Source: JAMDEO01 sp963775295 (lineage in GTDB: Bacteria; Actinomycetota; Thermoleophilia; RBG-16-64-13). From it: a stretch of DNA of 64,000 bases. Under the pieces are notes generated by a model. It had not been told where the DNA came from, searched no databases, and was given only the letters and a program-made list of their open reading frames with translations. The translations under genes and the position numbers were made by a program. Positions 15,019 to 24,440 of this stretch are shown piece after piece; within the stretch, counting starts at the first letter, position 1; each line of letters begins with the position of its first letter. The DNA lies in the NCBI GenBank assembly GCA_963775295.1, contig CAVZIK010000006.1, positions 2,356,001 through 2,420,000 of the forward strand, read 5' to 3'.

Positions 15019-16068
15019 ATAGCAGGCCAAGAAAGCATTCTCGAGCAGATCTCCAGGGCCGATCTCAAGTCCATCTATACTGAGGGTCTCGGGGCTATAG
15101 CCGCGGCGCCCGATCTCGGGTCCCTCGAGACGGTCAGGGTCAGGTTTCTCGGACGCAAGGCCGAGTTGACTCTTCTACTGCGAAGCATCCCCGAACTGTC
15201 GCCCTCCGAGCGTCCAGAAGTGGGCAAGGTGGGCAACCTTATCCGCCGGGAGTTGGAAGCGACCCTCGATAGCAGACGTGAGGAACTCGAAGCAGCCGAT
15301 CTCGTGCGCGCCTTGGAGAAGGAACGACTTGACGTCAGTCTGCCGGGATGGAGTCTCCCCGTTGGGCACCTCCATCTGGTGACGCAGACTCAGCGTGAGA
15401 TCGAAGACATCTTCGCTGGGATGGGATACGAAATCGCCGACGGCCCCGAGATCGAAACCGAGTACTACAACTTCGAGGCGCTCAATACTCCGGCCGATCA
15501 CCCCGCGCGATCTCTGCACGACACGTTCTTCGTCTCTGACGAGGTTTTGCTGCGAACGCACACCTCACCCGTGCAGGTGAGAACCATGGAGAAGCAGCGT
15601 CCACCTGTGCACATCATCGTGCCGGGCCGAGCCTACAGACGGGACTCGGACGCCACCCATACGCCCATGTTCCATCAGGTCGAGGGACTGGTCGTGGATG
15701 AGCACGTCACGCTGTCCGACCTGAAAGGAACTCTGGAGACCTTCGCTCGTGCCATGTTCGGGGCCGAACGCCAGGTTCGTCTTCGTCCGCACTTCTTCCC
15801 CTTCACCGAGCCTTCGGTCGAAGTGGATGTCTCCTGCATGATGTGCGAGGGAACGGGCTGCCGGCTTTGTAAGCGAAGTGGATGGCTGGAGATTCTCGGC
15901 GCCGGGATGGTCGATCCCAACGTCTTCGGATTCGTCGACTACGATCCCGAGGTCTACTCCGGCTTCGCTTTCGGCATGGGAATCGAGCGGATTGCCATGC
16001 TGAAGCACGGCGTCAACGACTTGCGACTCTTTTTCGAGAACGACCTGCGCTTCCTACGCCAATTCTAG
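15019..16068 (+). CDS. pheS: Phenylalanyl-tRNA synthetase alpha subunit (apparent ATA start)
   Basis: Catalytic alpha subunit of the alpha2beta2 enzyme, 349 residues from the proposed start. Coding similarity (LEQISRADLKSIYTEGLGAI, then VRVRFLGRKAELT) extends well upstream of the first TTG at 15166, which would remove 49 residues of the coiled-coil tRNA-binding domain. The frame has no ATG, GTG, TTG or CTG in that stretch. A strong GGAAGGAGG (15006-15014) points at ATA (15019). Catalytic motifs are intact: motif 1 about GPEIETEYYNFEALN, motif 2 HTSPVQVRTME...VYRRDSDATH-like, and motif 3 GFAFGMGIERIAML. Followed by pheT 10 nt later. Confidence 0.93.
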   Translation: MAGQESILEQISRADLKSIYTEGLGAIAAAPDLGSLETVRVRFLGRKAELTLLLRSIPELSPSERPEVGKVGNLIRRELEATLDSRREELEAADLVRALEKERLDVSLPGWSLPVGHLHLVTQTQREIEDIFAGMGYEIADGPEIETEYYNFEALNTPADHPARSLHDTFFVSDEVLLRTHTSPVQVRTMEKQRPPVHIIVPGRAYRRDSDATHTPMFHQVEGLVVDEHVTLSDLKGTLETFARAMFGAERQVRLRPHFFPFTEPSVEVDVSCMMCEGTGCRLCKRSGWLEILGAGMVDPNVFGFVDYDPEVYSGFAFGMGIERIAMLKHGVNDLRLFFENDLRFLRQF

Positions 16069-16078
16069 TGGAGTTGTC

Positions 16079-18502
16079 ATGAAAGCCCCTTTGTCCTGGC
16101 TGCGCGAATACGTCTCCATCGACACCACGGTCGAAGCATTGGCCTCACTCTTGGCTCTTACGGGCACAGAGGTCGAGCGCGTTTCTCCGGTGGGAATACC
16201 CGCAGACGCCGAGAACCTCAGTCGGTTCGTCGTCGGAAAGGTCCTTGACTGTCAACGTCACCCTAATGCCGACAAGCTGTCGGTATGCGTCGTGGATGTC
16301 GGCGAGGCTGAGCCGCACACCATCGTGTGCGGAGCGCCCAACGTGGCCGGGGGACAGACCGTGGGTGTTGTCCTGCCTGGCGGAACCATGCCTGACGGCA
16401 TGCGCATACGCGACGCCAAGCTGCGGGGCGTGGAATCGTCGGGCATGATCATGTCCGAGGCGGAGTTGGGTTTGGCCGCCAAGAGCGCCGGGACCATGGA
16501 ATTGCCGGAGGCTTGGCAAGCTGGCGATTTGCTGTCCGACCATTTCGAAGTGGCCGACGAGGTTCTCGAGGTTGAGGTCACGCCGAACCGTCCGGATTGT
16601 CTCTCGGTGTGGGGCATGGCCCGGGAGATAGCCGCGATAACCGGCGCTGCTTTTGATGAGGACTTGGAGTACCGCCATCCTTGGGGCGAACGCCCGGTAG
16701 ACGCCGACGTCTCCATTGAGGTCAGAGATCCTGATCTATGTCCTCGGTATGCCGCCCGGGTCATTCGGGGAGTCACCATCGGGGAGTCGCCGCTGTGGCT
16801 TAAGGCGCGCATTTGCCATGCCGGAATGCGGCCCGTGAATAACGTCGTCGATGTCACTAACTACGTACTCTGGGCGCTCGGCCAACCCCTGCACGCGTTC
16901 GATCTCCAAACGGTGCGCGGCGGACGCATTATCGTACGTCGCGCGACGCCGGGCGAGAAGATCACCACCTTGGACAATCAAGAAAGGGTCCTCACCGAGG
17001 ACATGCTCGTTATCGCCGACGCTGAGGTACCTTCGGTCGTGGCCGGCATCATGGGAAGCCTCGACAGCGAAGTCACCGATAGCACCAAGGACATCCTGCT
17101 CGAGAGCGCCAACTTCGCCGGTCCTTCCATCATGAGGACGTCGTCCGCACTGGGTCTTCGCAGTGAGGCGTCCACTCGCTACGAGAAGGGCCTCGATCCC
17201 AATATGATCCCCCTCGCCCTCGACATGGCCTGCAAGCTGCTGGTCGAGGTTTGCGGGGGAGTGGTCTCAGTAGGGACGATCGACATTCGGACGGAGTCGT
17301 TGCCGGAGATGGTGGTAGACCTCCGTCCTTCACGGGTACAGACAGTTCTCGGGGTGGACATCGATCGCGACGAGACCATGGATATCCTCTTGCGGCTCGG
17401 TTGCGAGGTGGAGCAACTCGAGGAGGGCTTCCGGGTATACGTGCCCACTTTTCGGGCCGACTTGGAGCGCGAGATCGATCTAATCGAGGAAGTCGCACGC
17501 ATTCATGGGGTCGACCGCATCCCCTCATCTCTCCCATGTAGGAGGAGGGGCAGGGGTGGTCTCAACGAGTTTCAAGTGGCGCGCAGGAGGGCGGAGGATC
17601 TTCTAGTCGGCTGCGGACTCGTCCAAGCCATAAACTATAGCTTCGGGGACGGCAAGTGGGGCGACCGCCTCCGACTCGACCCCGCTGATCAGCGCCGTGG
17701 AGGTGTCGAGATCGCCAACCCCTTGAGCGGCGACCAGTCCGTCATGCGCACCATGCTGCTTCCGGGCCTACTGGGCACCGCCAGGACCAATATCTCGGTC
17801 CGCGAGAACCGGGTGCACGCTTTCGAGACAGGGCGCGTCTTCCTCCCCGGAGATTCGACCCTTCCCGTGGAGCGGACACATCTTGCGATTCTGCTCACCG
17901 GTCAGTGGGAGGACGAGCCATGGCTTCGCACCGGCGTCACCGTAGACTACTACCTGGGTAAGGGACTGCTGGAACGGGTCTCGCGAGGTCTTGGTGTCCG
18001 CCTATGCTTCGCTCCCGCATCGGAGCCCTTCCTGCATCCCGGCAGGAGCGCCGTGGTGTCCGACAACCAGGGCCGTGCGCTAGGCTGGCTGGGAGAGGTG
18101 CACCCTCTGGTCGTTCAGGCGTTCGATATCCGTGCCGATTCGTTGATCGCAGCCGAACTCGATCTGGACTCTCTGCTGGAGGCGATGCCCAGCGCCACGA
18201 TGTTCAAAGATCTGCTCGCATATCCTGTGGTCGAGCAAGACCTCGCTCTTGTGGTCGATTCGGCGGTGCCGTCGTCCGCCGTCCTTGACGAGCTGCACGC
18301 CGCTGGGGGAGAGCTACTGGAAGATGCCCGGGTCTTCGACGTGTATGAAGGTCCGCAAGTGGGTGAAGGCAAGAAGAGTCTCGCGTTGCGGCTTTCCTTC
18401 CGTTCTTCCGAGCGCACACTGAGCGAGGCCGAGGTCAACGAGATAAGGACGACCATCCTGTCCAAAGTTGCGACGCGCCTGGGGGCACAGCTTAGGGGCT
18501 GA
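16079..18502 (+). CDS. pheT: Phenylalanyl-tRNA synthetase beta subunit
   Basis: 807 residues, full length. N-terminal B1 and an EMAP-type tRNA-binding domain (about 40-150, VVGKVLDCQRHPNADKLSVC...TIVCGAPNVAGGQ), the B3/B4 editing region (about 200-390, NNVVDVTNYVLWALGQPLHAFD), B5 (about 400-475), the pseudo-catalytic core, and the C-terminal FDX-ACB domain (about 715-807, FKDLLAYPVVEQDLALVVD). It forms the heterotetramer with PheS and edits mischarged Tyr-tRNA. Confidence 0.97.
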   Translation: MKAPLSWLREYVSIDTTVEALASLLALTGTEVERVSPVGIPADAENLSRFVVGKVLDCQRHPNADKLSVCVVDVGEAEPHTIVCGAPNVAGGQTVGVVLPGGTMPDGMRIRDAKLRGVESSGMIMSEAELGLAAKSAGTMELPEAWQAGDLLSDHFEVADEVLEVEVTPNRPDCLSVWGMAREIAAITGAAFDEDLEYRHPWGERPVDADVSIEVRDPDLCPRYAARVIRGVTIGESPLWLKARICHAGMRPVNNVVDVTNYVLWALGQPLHAFDLQTVRGGRIIVRRATPGEKITTLDNQERVLTEDMLVIADAEVPSVVAGIMGSLDSEVTDSTKDILLESANFAGPSIMRTSSALGLRSEASTRYEKGLDPNMIPLALDMACKLLVEVCGGVVSVGTIDIRTESLPEMVVDLRPSRVQTVLGVDIDRDETMDILLRLGCEVEQLEEGFRVYVPTFRADLEREIDLIEEVARIHGVDRIPSSLPCRRRGRGGLNEFQVARRRAEDLLVGCGLVQAINYSFGDGKWGDRLRLDPADQRRGGVEIANPLSGDQSVMRTMLLPGLLGTARTNISVRENRVHAFETGRVFLPGDSTLPVERTHLAILLTGQWEDEPWLRTGVTVDYYLGKGLLERVSRGLGVRLCFAPASEPFLHPGRSAVVSDNQGRALGWLGEVHPLVVQAFDIRADSLIAAELDLDSLLEAMPSATMFKDLLAYPVVEQDLALVVDSAVPSSAVLDELHAAGGELLEDARVFDVYEGPQVGEGKKSLALRLSFRSSERTLSEAEVNEIRTTILSKVATRLGAQLRG

Positions 18503-18553
18503 TATGGCCCGCACAACGAACCTGGAGTGCCCCGCCGGGACTACGTACCTGGT

Positions 18554-18582
18554 TGCATTAGCTTTCATTGCCATGTATAGTC
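18554..18582 (+). promoter_or_regulatory. Promoter of the arginine operon
   Basis: TTGCAT (18554-18559), 17-nt spacer, TATAGT (18577-18582), 34 nt upstream of the argC start. No terminator is obvious after pheT, but the promoter is near-consensus. Confidence 0.72.
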
Positions 18583-18593
18583 ATGCATTCATG
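18574..18593 (+). promoter_or_regulatory. Candidate ArgR operator (ARG-box-like inverted repeat)
   Basis: The 20-bp sequence ATGTATAGTCATGCATTCAT has half-sites ATGnAT and ATnCAT in inverted orientation, overlapping the -10 box of the arg promoter. Its right half matches the ATTCA of known ARG boxes, although the spacing is wider than in the E. coli consensus. argR lies in the same operon. Assignment is inference. Confidence 0.45.
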
Positions 18594-18616
18594 AGAGGCG
18601 ACGGAAAGGTACCATA

Positions 18617-19630
18617 GTGATCACGGCTAGCATTGTGGGGGCGACCGGTTACACGGGCGCGGTTTTGACGGACATCCTGGCTTCGCACCCCCACGTACGT
18701 CTTGGCGCATTGACTTCCAAGACGTACGTGGGCAGGCGAGTCTGTGAGGTGTTCCCCCATCTGCGAGTCGAGGGTTCTTACAGCCAATACGCGCTGCATT
18801 CCCTGGCCGATACCGATGTGGCTTTCGTCTGCTATCCGCACGCGGAGTCCTATTCAGTGGTTTCAGAGCTCGTCGACGCTGGCTGCCGGGTCGTCGACCT
18901 CAGCGCCGACTTTCGCCTAAAGGATCCCACGGGATACGCCAAGTGGTATGGCTTCGACCACCCACGCGAGGATCTGGTCACCGAAGCCGTCTTTGGGTTG
19001 CCGGAGCTGAACCGCCCACAACTCCCGGGGGCGAGGCTCGTGGCCAATCCAGGTTGCTACCCCACCAGCCTGATCCTCGCCGCGCTTCCAGTGGCTGCAG
19101 AGATCGATCCGGTTGGACTCATCGTTGATTCGAAGTCCGGAGTCTCCGGTGCCGGACGCACGCCCTCGGCGAAGACACACTTTTGCGCCGTCGAGGGCAA
19201 CTTCAGTTCGTATAGCCAGGTGGGACACAGACACACCTCGGAAATGATCCAGGAAGTCAGCGCCGCCGCCGGGCATCCCGTCACGGTGAGCTTCACCCCA
19301 CACCTGCTCCCTGTGGACCGAGGAATCTTGACGACCATGTACTTTCGCCCATCTGGAGGCCTCATGGGCGACGCTGGGTGGCTGCAGAAGTACGTCGACT
19401 TCTACCGCGGCGAGCCCTTCGTGGAAGTCTGCGAAGCGGTACCTGGACTCGCGGAGGTTGCGCACACGAATTACTGTCGGATAGCCGTGAGGGAAGATCC
19501 GGCGGCTGGCCTCGTCAAGGTGTTCAGCGTAATAGACAACTTGGTCAAGGGGGCGTCAGGACAAGCCGTCCAGAATATGAACTGCATGTTCGGGTTTGCC
19601 GAGCAGGCGGGTCTGCAGAGGAAGGTCTAA
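18617..19630 (+). CDS. argC: N-acetyl-gamma-glutamyl-phosphate reductase
   Basis: 337 residues; reduces N-acetylglutamyl phosphate to the semialdehyde with NADPH. Rossmann start ITASIVGATGYTGAVL, catalytic-Cys motif VANPGCYPTS (Cys about 152), and SGVSGAGRTPSAKTHF. GTG start after GGAAAGG. First gene of the arg operon; its stop overlaps the argJ ATG (TAATG). Confidence 0.97.
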   Translation: MITASIVGATGYTGAVLTDILASHPHVRLGALTSKTYVGRRVCEVFPHLRVEGSYSQYALHSLADTDVAFVCYPHAESYSVVSELVDAGCRVVDLSADFRLKDPTGYAKWYGFDHPREDLVTEAVFGLPELNRPQLPGARLVANPGCYPTSLILAALPVAAEIDPVGLIVDSKSGVSGAGRTPSAKTHFCAVEGNFSSYSQVGHRHTSEMIQEVSAAAGHPVTVSFTPHLLPVDRGILTTMYFRPSGGLMGDAGWLQKYVDFYRGEPFVEVCEAVPGLAEVAHTNYCRIAVREDPAAGLVKVFSVIDNLVKGASGQAVQNMNCMFGFAEQAGLQRKV

Positions 19631-20934
19631 TGGAAGCGGCAGGATCGCTTCACCCCATCGTAGCCTCGCCTCATCAGTCACGGTTCTTCAGCCTCCCCCA
19701 AGGGGCCACGCTTGTCGAGCCCGTGGAGGGGTCGCCCGGCGTAACCTTCCCCAAGGGCTTTCTTGCCGGGGGCGTCACTGTGGGCCTGAAGCAAAGTGGG
19801 CGCCCGGACATGGGTGTCGTGTGCGTGGAGCCGGAATTGAGAGACAAATCGGTTTCGTCCTGCGTATTCACCACCAACGCGTTTGCCGCGGCCCCCGTCG
19901 TCATCGATCGCCAAGACTGCGACCTGGCCCACCTCGTCGCCGTGGTGGTAAACAGCGGCAATGCGAACGCCTGTACCGGGGCCAGGGGGCTGATGGTGGC
20001 CAGGGCCATGCAGTCCTCCTGTGCGGCGACCCTGGGAGTGTCTGCTGACAGGGTTGCCGTGGGCTCGACGGGCATCATCGGCGTGCAACTCGACGCTGCT
20101 TTCATGTATGCGGCGGCTGAAACTGCCGCCGCGTCCGTAAGCGCTGAGGGGGGCTCTGATTTCAGCCGCAGCATCATGACCACCGATCGCTATGCAAAAG
20201 AATGCGCGGTGGAGATCACTCTGCCCGCCGGACGCGTAAGAATAGGGGTTTGCGCCAAGGGAGCCGGCATGATTTCCCCGGCGATGGCCACCATGATCTG
20301 CGTTGTGACAACGGACGCCGCGCTCACCTCCGGAGAAGCCGCCGACATGCTCAAGACCGCTGTCTCCGGTTCCTTCAACCAGGTGACGGTTGACGGGGAG
20401 ATGAGCACCAATGACTCCGTGCTCTTTCTTGCCAATGGGGCTTCGGGGACCGAACTCGGTCCTGAGGGACTGATCCTCGTCGGGGAGACTTTGAAGGCCG
20501 TGTTGCTTCGAATCGCCTTGATGATGGTGGCCGACGGTGAGGGGGCCTCCAAGATCGTGAAAGTTACGGTTCGCGGCGCGGATTCCGATCAGGAAGCGGC
20601 GCGGGTCTGCCGTGCCATTGCCGATTCACCCCTCGTCAAGACGGCCATGCACGGCGGCGATCCCAACTGGGGTCGGGTGATCAGTTCCGCCGGCGCCGCG
20701 TTGGCCGGACGTTCGCTGCCCGACGCGCGCCTCAGGCTTTGTGGTGTCAACGTCTTCGAGGGCGGCGTCGCCGCCGACGTTGCCGAGTCCGATTGGGCCG
20801 ATGTGGTGAGCGCGATGAAGCAGCCCGAGATCGAGATCGATCTGGACCTAGGCGTCGGCCGAGGCGAGGGAGAAGTGTATTTTTCCGACTTGGGCCATGA
20901 ATACATCACTATCAACGCCGAATACCATTCATAG
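19630..20934 (+). CDS. argJ: Bifunctional ornithine acetyltransferase / N-acetylglutamate synthase
   Basis: 434 residues. Moves acetyl from N-acetylornithine to glutamate, so the pathway is the cyclic version. The autoproteolytic site KGAGMISPAMA|TMI places the new N-terminal nucleophile at Thr221. The C-terminal half has GGDPNWGRVISSAGAA. The ATG at 19630 overlaps the argC stop by one base; an earlier in-frame start at 19378 would lie within argC and is rejected. Confidence 0.96.
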   Translation: MEAAGSLHPIVASPHQSRFFSLPQGATLVEPVEGSPGVTFPKGFLAGGVTVGLKQSGRPDMGVVCVEPELRDKSVSSCVFTTNAFAAAPVVIDRQDCDLAHLVAVVVNSGNANACTGARGLMVARAMQSSCAATLGVSADRVAVGSTGIIGVQLDAAFMYAAAETAAASVSAEGGSDFSRSIMTTDRYAKECAVEITLPAGRVRIGVCAKGAGMISPAMATMICVVTTDAALTSGEAADMLKTAVSGSFNQVTVDGEMSTNDSVLFLANGASGTELGPEGLILVGETLKAVLLRIALMMVADGEGASKIVKVTVRGADSDQEAARVCRAIADSPLVKTAMHGGDPNWGRVISSAGAALAGRSLPDARLRLCGVNVFEGGVAADVAESDWADVVSAMKQPEIEIDLDLGVGRGEGEVYFSDLGHEYITINAEYHS

Positions 20935-20942
20935 GGGCCACA

Positions 20943-21842
20943 ATGCGCGAAATCTATAAAAAGCGGGTTGAGACTCTTCTGGAGTCCTTGCCCTATATCC
21001 GCATGTTCAGTGGAAAGACGGTGGTCATCAAGTATGGCGGGGCCGCCATGAGCTCCGCCGATCTGAAAGACGAGTTCGCCACCGACATCGCGCTGCTGCG
21101 ATATGTCGGAATCAAACCAATTATTGTCCACGGGGGCGGCAACGAGATCAGCAAGTACATGCGCAAGCTCGATCTTCCCGTCAAATTCGTGGAAGGCTTG
21201 CGGGTTACCGACCTGGCCACCATGGAGGTTGCCAAGATGGTGCTGGTAGGCAAGGTCAACAAGGAGATAGTGGCCCTCATCAATAGTAAGGGCGCTCCGG
21301 CCGTGGGCCTCTGCGGGGACGATGGCATGCTTCTAAAGGCGAAGCCCCTCATCAAACGGGGCTCGGACGGCAGTCTCATCGACCTGGGACTGGTTGGAGA
21401 GGTGTCGGAAGTGAATACTTCATTGCTCGCACTGCTTGACGCGGACTACGTGCCGGTAGTGGCGTCGGTGGGCGTGGGGCCCAACGGGGAAACGTACAAT
21501 ATCAACGCCGACACGGTGGCCGGTGCCCTGGCGGCCGCGCTTCAGGCCGAGAAGGTGATCTTTCTTACGGACGTAACCGGGTTACATACGGACCTCGAGG
21601 ACGAGTCGAGCGTCATCTCGGAGTGTACGGCGGCCGATTTGGTGGATCTTGTCGAGAGTGGGAAGGTGTCGAAAGGGATGATCCCCAAACTAGAGGCAGT
21701 TCTCACGAGCCTCGAGGGTGGAGTAGGAGCGGCTCACATCATCGATGGCCGCATTGCACACTCGGTGCTTTTGGAGGTAATGACCGACGATGCGGGGCTG
21801 GGGACGAAGATAGTTCCTGGACCAGGCTTCGGAAGGCGGTAG
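20943..21842 (+). CDS. argB: Acetylglutamate kinase
   Basis: 299 residues, amino-acid-kinase fold. VVIKYGGAAM near the start (phosphate-binding Lys), HGGGNEISKYM, GLCGDDG, and NINADTVAGALAAALQAEKVIFLTDV in the nucleotide-binding part. The N-terminal extension before the core (about 20 residues, IYKKRVETLLESLPYIRMF) is of the type seen in arginine-inhibited hexameric enzymes, so feedback inhibition by arginine is likely. Begins 8 nt after argJ. Confidence 0.97.
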   Translation: MREIYKKRVETLLESLPYIRMFSGKTVVIKYGGAAMSSADLKDEFATDIALLRYVGIKPIIVHGGGNEISKYMRKLDLPVKFVEGLRVTDLATMEVAKMVLVGKVNKEIVALINSKGAPAVGLCGDDGMLLKAKPLIKRGSDGSLIDLGLVGEVSEVNTSLLALLDADYVPVVASVGVGPNGETYNINADTVAGALAAALQAEKVIFLTDVTGLHTDLEDESSVISECTAADLVDLVESGKVSKGMIPKLEAVLTSLEGGVGAAHIIDGRIAHSVLLEVMTDDAGLGTKIVPGPGFGRR

Positions 21843-21851
21843 GAGGGTCGC

Positions 21852-22766
21852 ATGGGTGTCAAGCACTTCCTCACGGTCCCGGATCTAACGAAGGTGGAGT
21901 TCGAGCACGTCCTTCAACAAGCCGCGAGGTGGAAACAACATCCCTACGGGGACATCCTCGTGGGCAAGACCGTCGCGTTGATCTTTGGAAAGCCGTCCAC
22001 TCGCACGCGTGTCTCCTTCAGTGTGGGCGTGCATCAGCTTGGGGGGATGCCTCTCTATATGAGCGAGCAAGAACTCCAGATGCGGAAGTCAGAGAGCATC
22101 GAGGACACGGCGAAGGTGCTGTCCCGTTACGTCGATGCGATCGTCATCCGTACCTTCGCCCGCAAGGATGTAGAAGACTTGGCGCGCGCCGCGTCTGTCC
22201 CCGTGATCAACGCCCTGACTGACGAGGATCATCCCTGTCAGGCGCTGACCGACGTGTTCACGTTTCAAGAACGGTTTCCCGATGCTGCTGGACGAAAGAT
22301 CACTTATCTCGGCGACGGGAACAATGTAGCCGCTTCGTTGGCAGAGGCCGGGGCCACAGCCGGAATCGACGTTTGCTTGAGTGTTCCACGGGGCTGCGAC
22401 TTGCCCGAGGCCAAGATGGAAATACTGCGTGCGCTTGCCGGGCGTTACGGGACCCGGGTTTGGGTGGAACGCGACCCGGTTGCGGCCGTCGCCGGGGCCT
22501 CGGCTCTCTACACAGATGTGTGGATAAGCATGGGGCAGAGCGATGACTCGAGCAAAGTGCGGTCGTTGCGACCGTACCAGGTAGATTCGCGCCTTCTGGC
22601 CGGGGCACTGCCCGAGGCCATCGTCATGCATTGCCTGCCGGCACACCGCGGGCAGGAGATCACCGACGAGGTGATGGACGGTCCGCAATCTGTGGTGTTC
22701 GATCAGGCCGAGAACCGGCTGCATGCTCAGAAGGCACTCATGGCGTACATCCTGGGGGGCAGTTAA
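21852..22766 (+). CDS. argF: Ornithine carbamoyltransferase
   Basis: 304 residues. Carbamoyl-phosphate motif FGKPSTRTRVSF, the LTDEDHPCQALTD stretch, and the ornithine/active-site motif MHCLPAHRGQEIT (Cys-Leu-Pro). Forms citrulline from ornithine and carbamoyl phosphate. The product of argB-argC must first be transaminated by an ArgD that is not encoded between argJ and argF here. Confidence 0.97.
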   Translation: MGVKHFLTVPDLTKVEFEHVLQQAARWKQHPYGDILVGKTVALIFGKPSTRTRVSFSVGVHQLGGMPLYMSEQELQMRKSESIEDTAKVLSRYVDAIVIRTFARKDVEDLARAASVPVINALTDEDHPCQALTDVFTFQERFPDAAGRKITYLGDGNNVAASLAEAGATAGIDVCLSVPRGCDLPEAKMEILRALAGRYGTRVWVERDPVAAVAGASALYTDVWISMGQSDDSSKVRSLRPYQVDSRLLAGALPEAIVMHCLPAHRGQEITDEVMDGPQSVVFDQAENRLHAQKALMAYILGGS

Positions 22767-22771
22767 CCACC

Positions 22772-23230
22772 ATGAACAAACGACAGCGGCAGCAGATGAT
22801 CCGAAGGGTGGTGCGAGAGCGTCCGCTGGGCAGCCAGCGCGAGCTCGTCGAGGCTCTGACGGGGGCAGGGTTCACAGTGACGCAGGCCACGATCAGCCGC
22901 GACCTACGTGAGCTGGGGCTGCAAAAGGGCAGAGACCTCGCGGGAAGGACGCGCTACGTCTTCGTACCCACGTCGGAAGAAAAGCCCGATGCGCCCACCG
23001 CATGTGGCAGGATGCTGAAGGAATTCGGACGAGGCCTGGAGACAGCCCAGAACCTTCTGGTATTGCGCTGCGATCCGGGCGCGGCTCCGGGACTGGGCCG
23101 CGTCATAGACGAGCTCGAGCACGCGGGTATCCTGGGATGCGTTGCGGGAGACGACACAGTGATAATCGTAACCAAGGATAGGCCTACGGCAGAAACCGTA
23201 TGCGTCTATTTGAGAGAACTGGGAGGATAG
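22772..23230 (+). CDS. argR: Arginine repressor
   Basis: 152 residues. N-terminal winged helix (about 1-70) with SQRELVEALTGAGFTVTQATISRDLRELGL, matching the ArgR recognition helix, and a C-terminal hexamerisation/arginine-binding domain with the GDDT motif (CVAGDDTVIIV). The ATG at 22772 lies 5 nt after the argF stop; the longer open frame upstream overlaps argF. It probably controls the promoter at 18554. Confidence 0.95.
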   Translation: MNKRQRQQMIRRVVRERPLGSQRELVEALTGAGFTVTQATISRDLRELGLQKGRDLAGRTRYVFVPTSEEKPDAPTACGRMLKEFGRGLETAQNLLVLRCDPGAAPGLGRVIDELEHAGILGCVAGDDTVIIVTKDRPTAETVCVYLRELGG

Positions 23231-23235
23231 TCAAT

Positions 23236-24438
23236 ATGAGCAATGAGAAGTGCATCCTGGCTTACTCGGGCGGCCTCGACACGTCGGCCTTGGTGCCCTA
23301 CATGCAGGAGAAGTACGGGTACGACATCATCGCGGTCCTCATCGACGTCGGGCACATGAAGGATGTCGAGAGCCTGCGTCTGCGTGCTTTGACAGCCGGT
23401 GCGATCGAGTCCGTGGTTATTGACGCAAAGGAAGAGTTTGTCAAGGATTACGCCTTCGAGGCGCTCAAGGCCAACGCACTCTACGAGAACAAGTACCCGC
23501 TTCACTCCGCCTTGTCGCGGCCGCTGATCGCGAAGAAGATGGTGGAACTCGCCCACGAGCATGGAGCCAAAGTAGTGGCTCACGGCTGTACGGCCAAGGG
23601 CAATGATCAGGTGCGGATCGATGTTTCCGTCCGCTGCCTGGATCCCTCGATTAAGGTGCTGGGTCCGGCCCGCGAGTGGGGCATGACGAGACCGCAGATC
23701 ATGGACTACCTCGCCGACCGGGGGATCAACCTCCCTCTCACTAAGAAGAATCCCTACTCCATCGACGAGAATCTGTGGGGCCGTGCTATCGAGTGCGGCG
23801 AACTGGAGGACCCCTGGGCGCCGGTTCCCGCCGATGCCTACACGTTCACCACGAATCCTGAGGATGCTCCAGATGAGGCTGTCGAACTCGTCGTTGGCTT
23901 CGAGGCAGGCCTTCCGGTGTCCCTCGACGGCAAGGCCATGGATCCCGTGGAGTTGGTTGAACTCGTCGACAAGATAGGCGGAGCTCACGGCTTTGGCAGG
24001 GTCGACATGGTGGAGAATCGCCTGGTGGGTATCAAGAGCCGGGAGACGTACGAGGCGGCTGGACCACTGGCGCTCATCATGGCTCACAGCGCCATGGAGG
24101 ATCTCACGCTTACGCGCGAATTGCAGCACTTCAAGACAGGCATCGACCAGCGTCTCACCGAACTCATCTACGACGGGCTTTGGTTCAGTCCGCTGGCCGA
24201 GGCCCTTCGCGCCTTTATCGCAGAGAGTCAGAAGCACGTTACAGGTGAGGTTCGCCTTCGCTACTACAAGGGTACCTGCAGCGTGGTCGGCAGGAGGTCG
24301 CCCAACTCTCTCTATGTAGATGCACTCGCCACGTACGGCTCCGGCGACACCTTCAGCCATCAGTCCGCCGTAGGCTTCATCGAGCTGTGGGGTCTCCCTG
24401 TGGAAGTATGGGCCCGGCGTCGCCAAGGACTTCTCTAG
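23236..24438 (+). CDS. argG: Argininosuccinate synthase
   Basis: 400 residues. ATP pyrophosphatase P-loop AYSGGLDTSALV at the N-terminus, HGCTAKGNDQVR, and the C-terminal GHG-type tail with YGSGDTFSHQSAVGF. Joins citrulline and aspartate. The ATG at 23236 is the sensible start directly before the conserved KCILAYSGG. It ends 2 nt before argH. Confidence 0.97.
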   Translation: MSNEKCILAYSGGLDTSALVPYMQEKYGYDIIAVLIDVGHMKDVESLRLRALTAGAIESVVIDAKEEFVKDYAFEALKANALYENKYPLHSALSRPLIAKKMVELAHEHGAKVVAHGCTAKGNDQVRIDVSVRCLDPSIKVLGPAREWGMTRPQIMDYLADRGINLPLTKKNPYSIDENLWGRAIECGELEDPWAPVPADAYTFTTNPEDAPDEAVELVVGFEAGLPVSLDGKAMDPVELVELVDKIGGAHGFGRVDMVENRLVGIKSRETYEAAGPLALIMAHSAMEDLTLTRELQHFKTGIDQRLTELIYDGLWFSPLAEALRAFIAESQKHVTGEVRLRYYKGTCSVVGRRSPNSLYVDALATYGSGDTFSHQSAVGFIELWGLPVEVWARRRQGLL

Positions 24439-24440
24439 TC

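Noticed and set aside
23206..24426. Long minus-strand ORF (406 codons) opposite argG
   Set aside because: Mirror of a highly conserved argG; no family resemblance and no ribosome-binding site.
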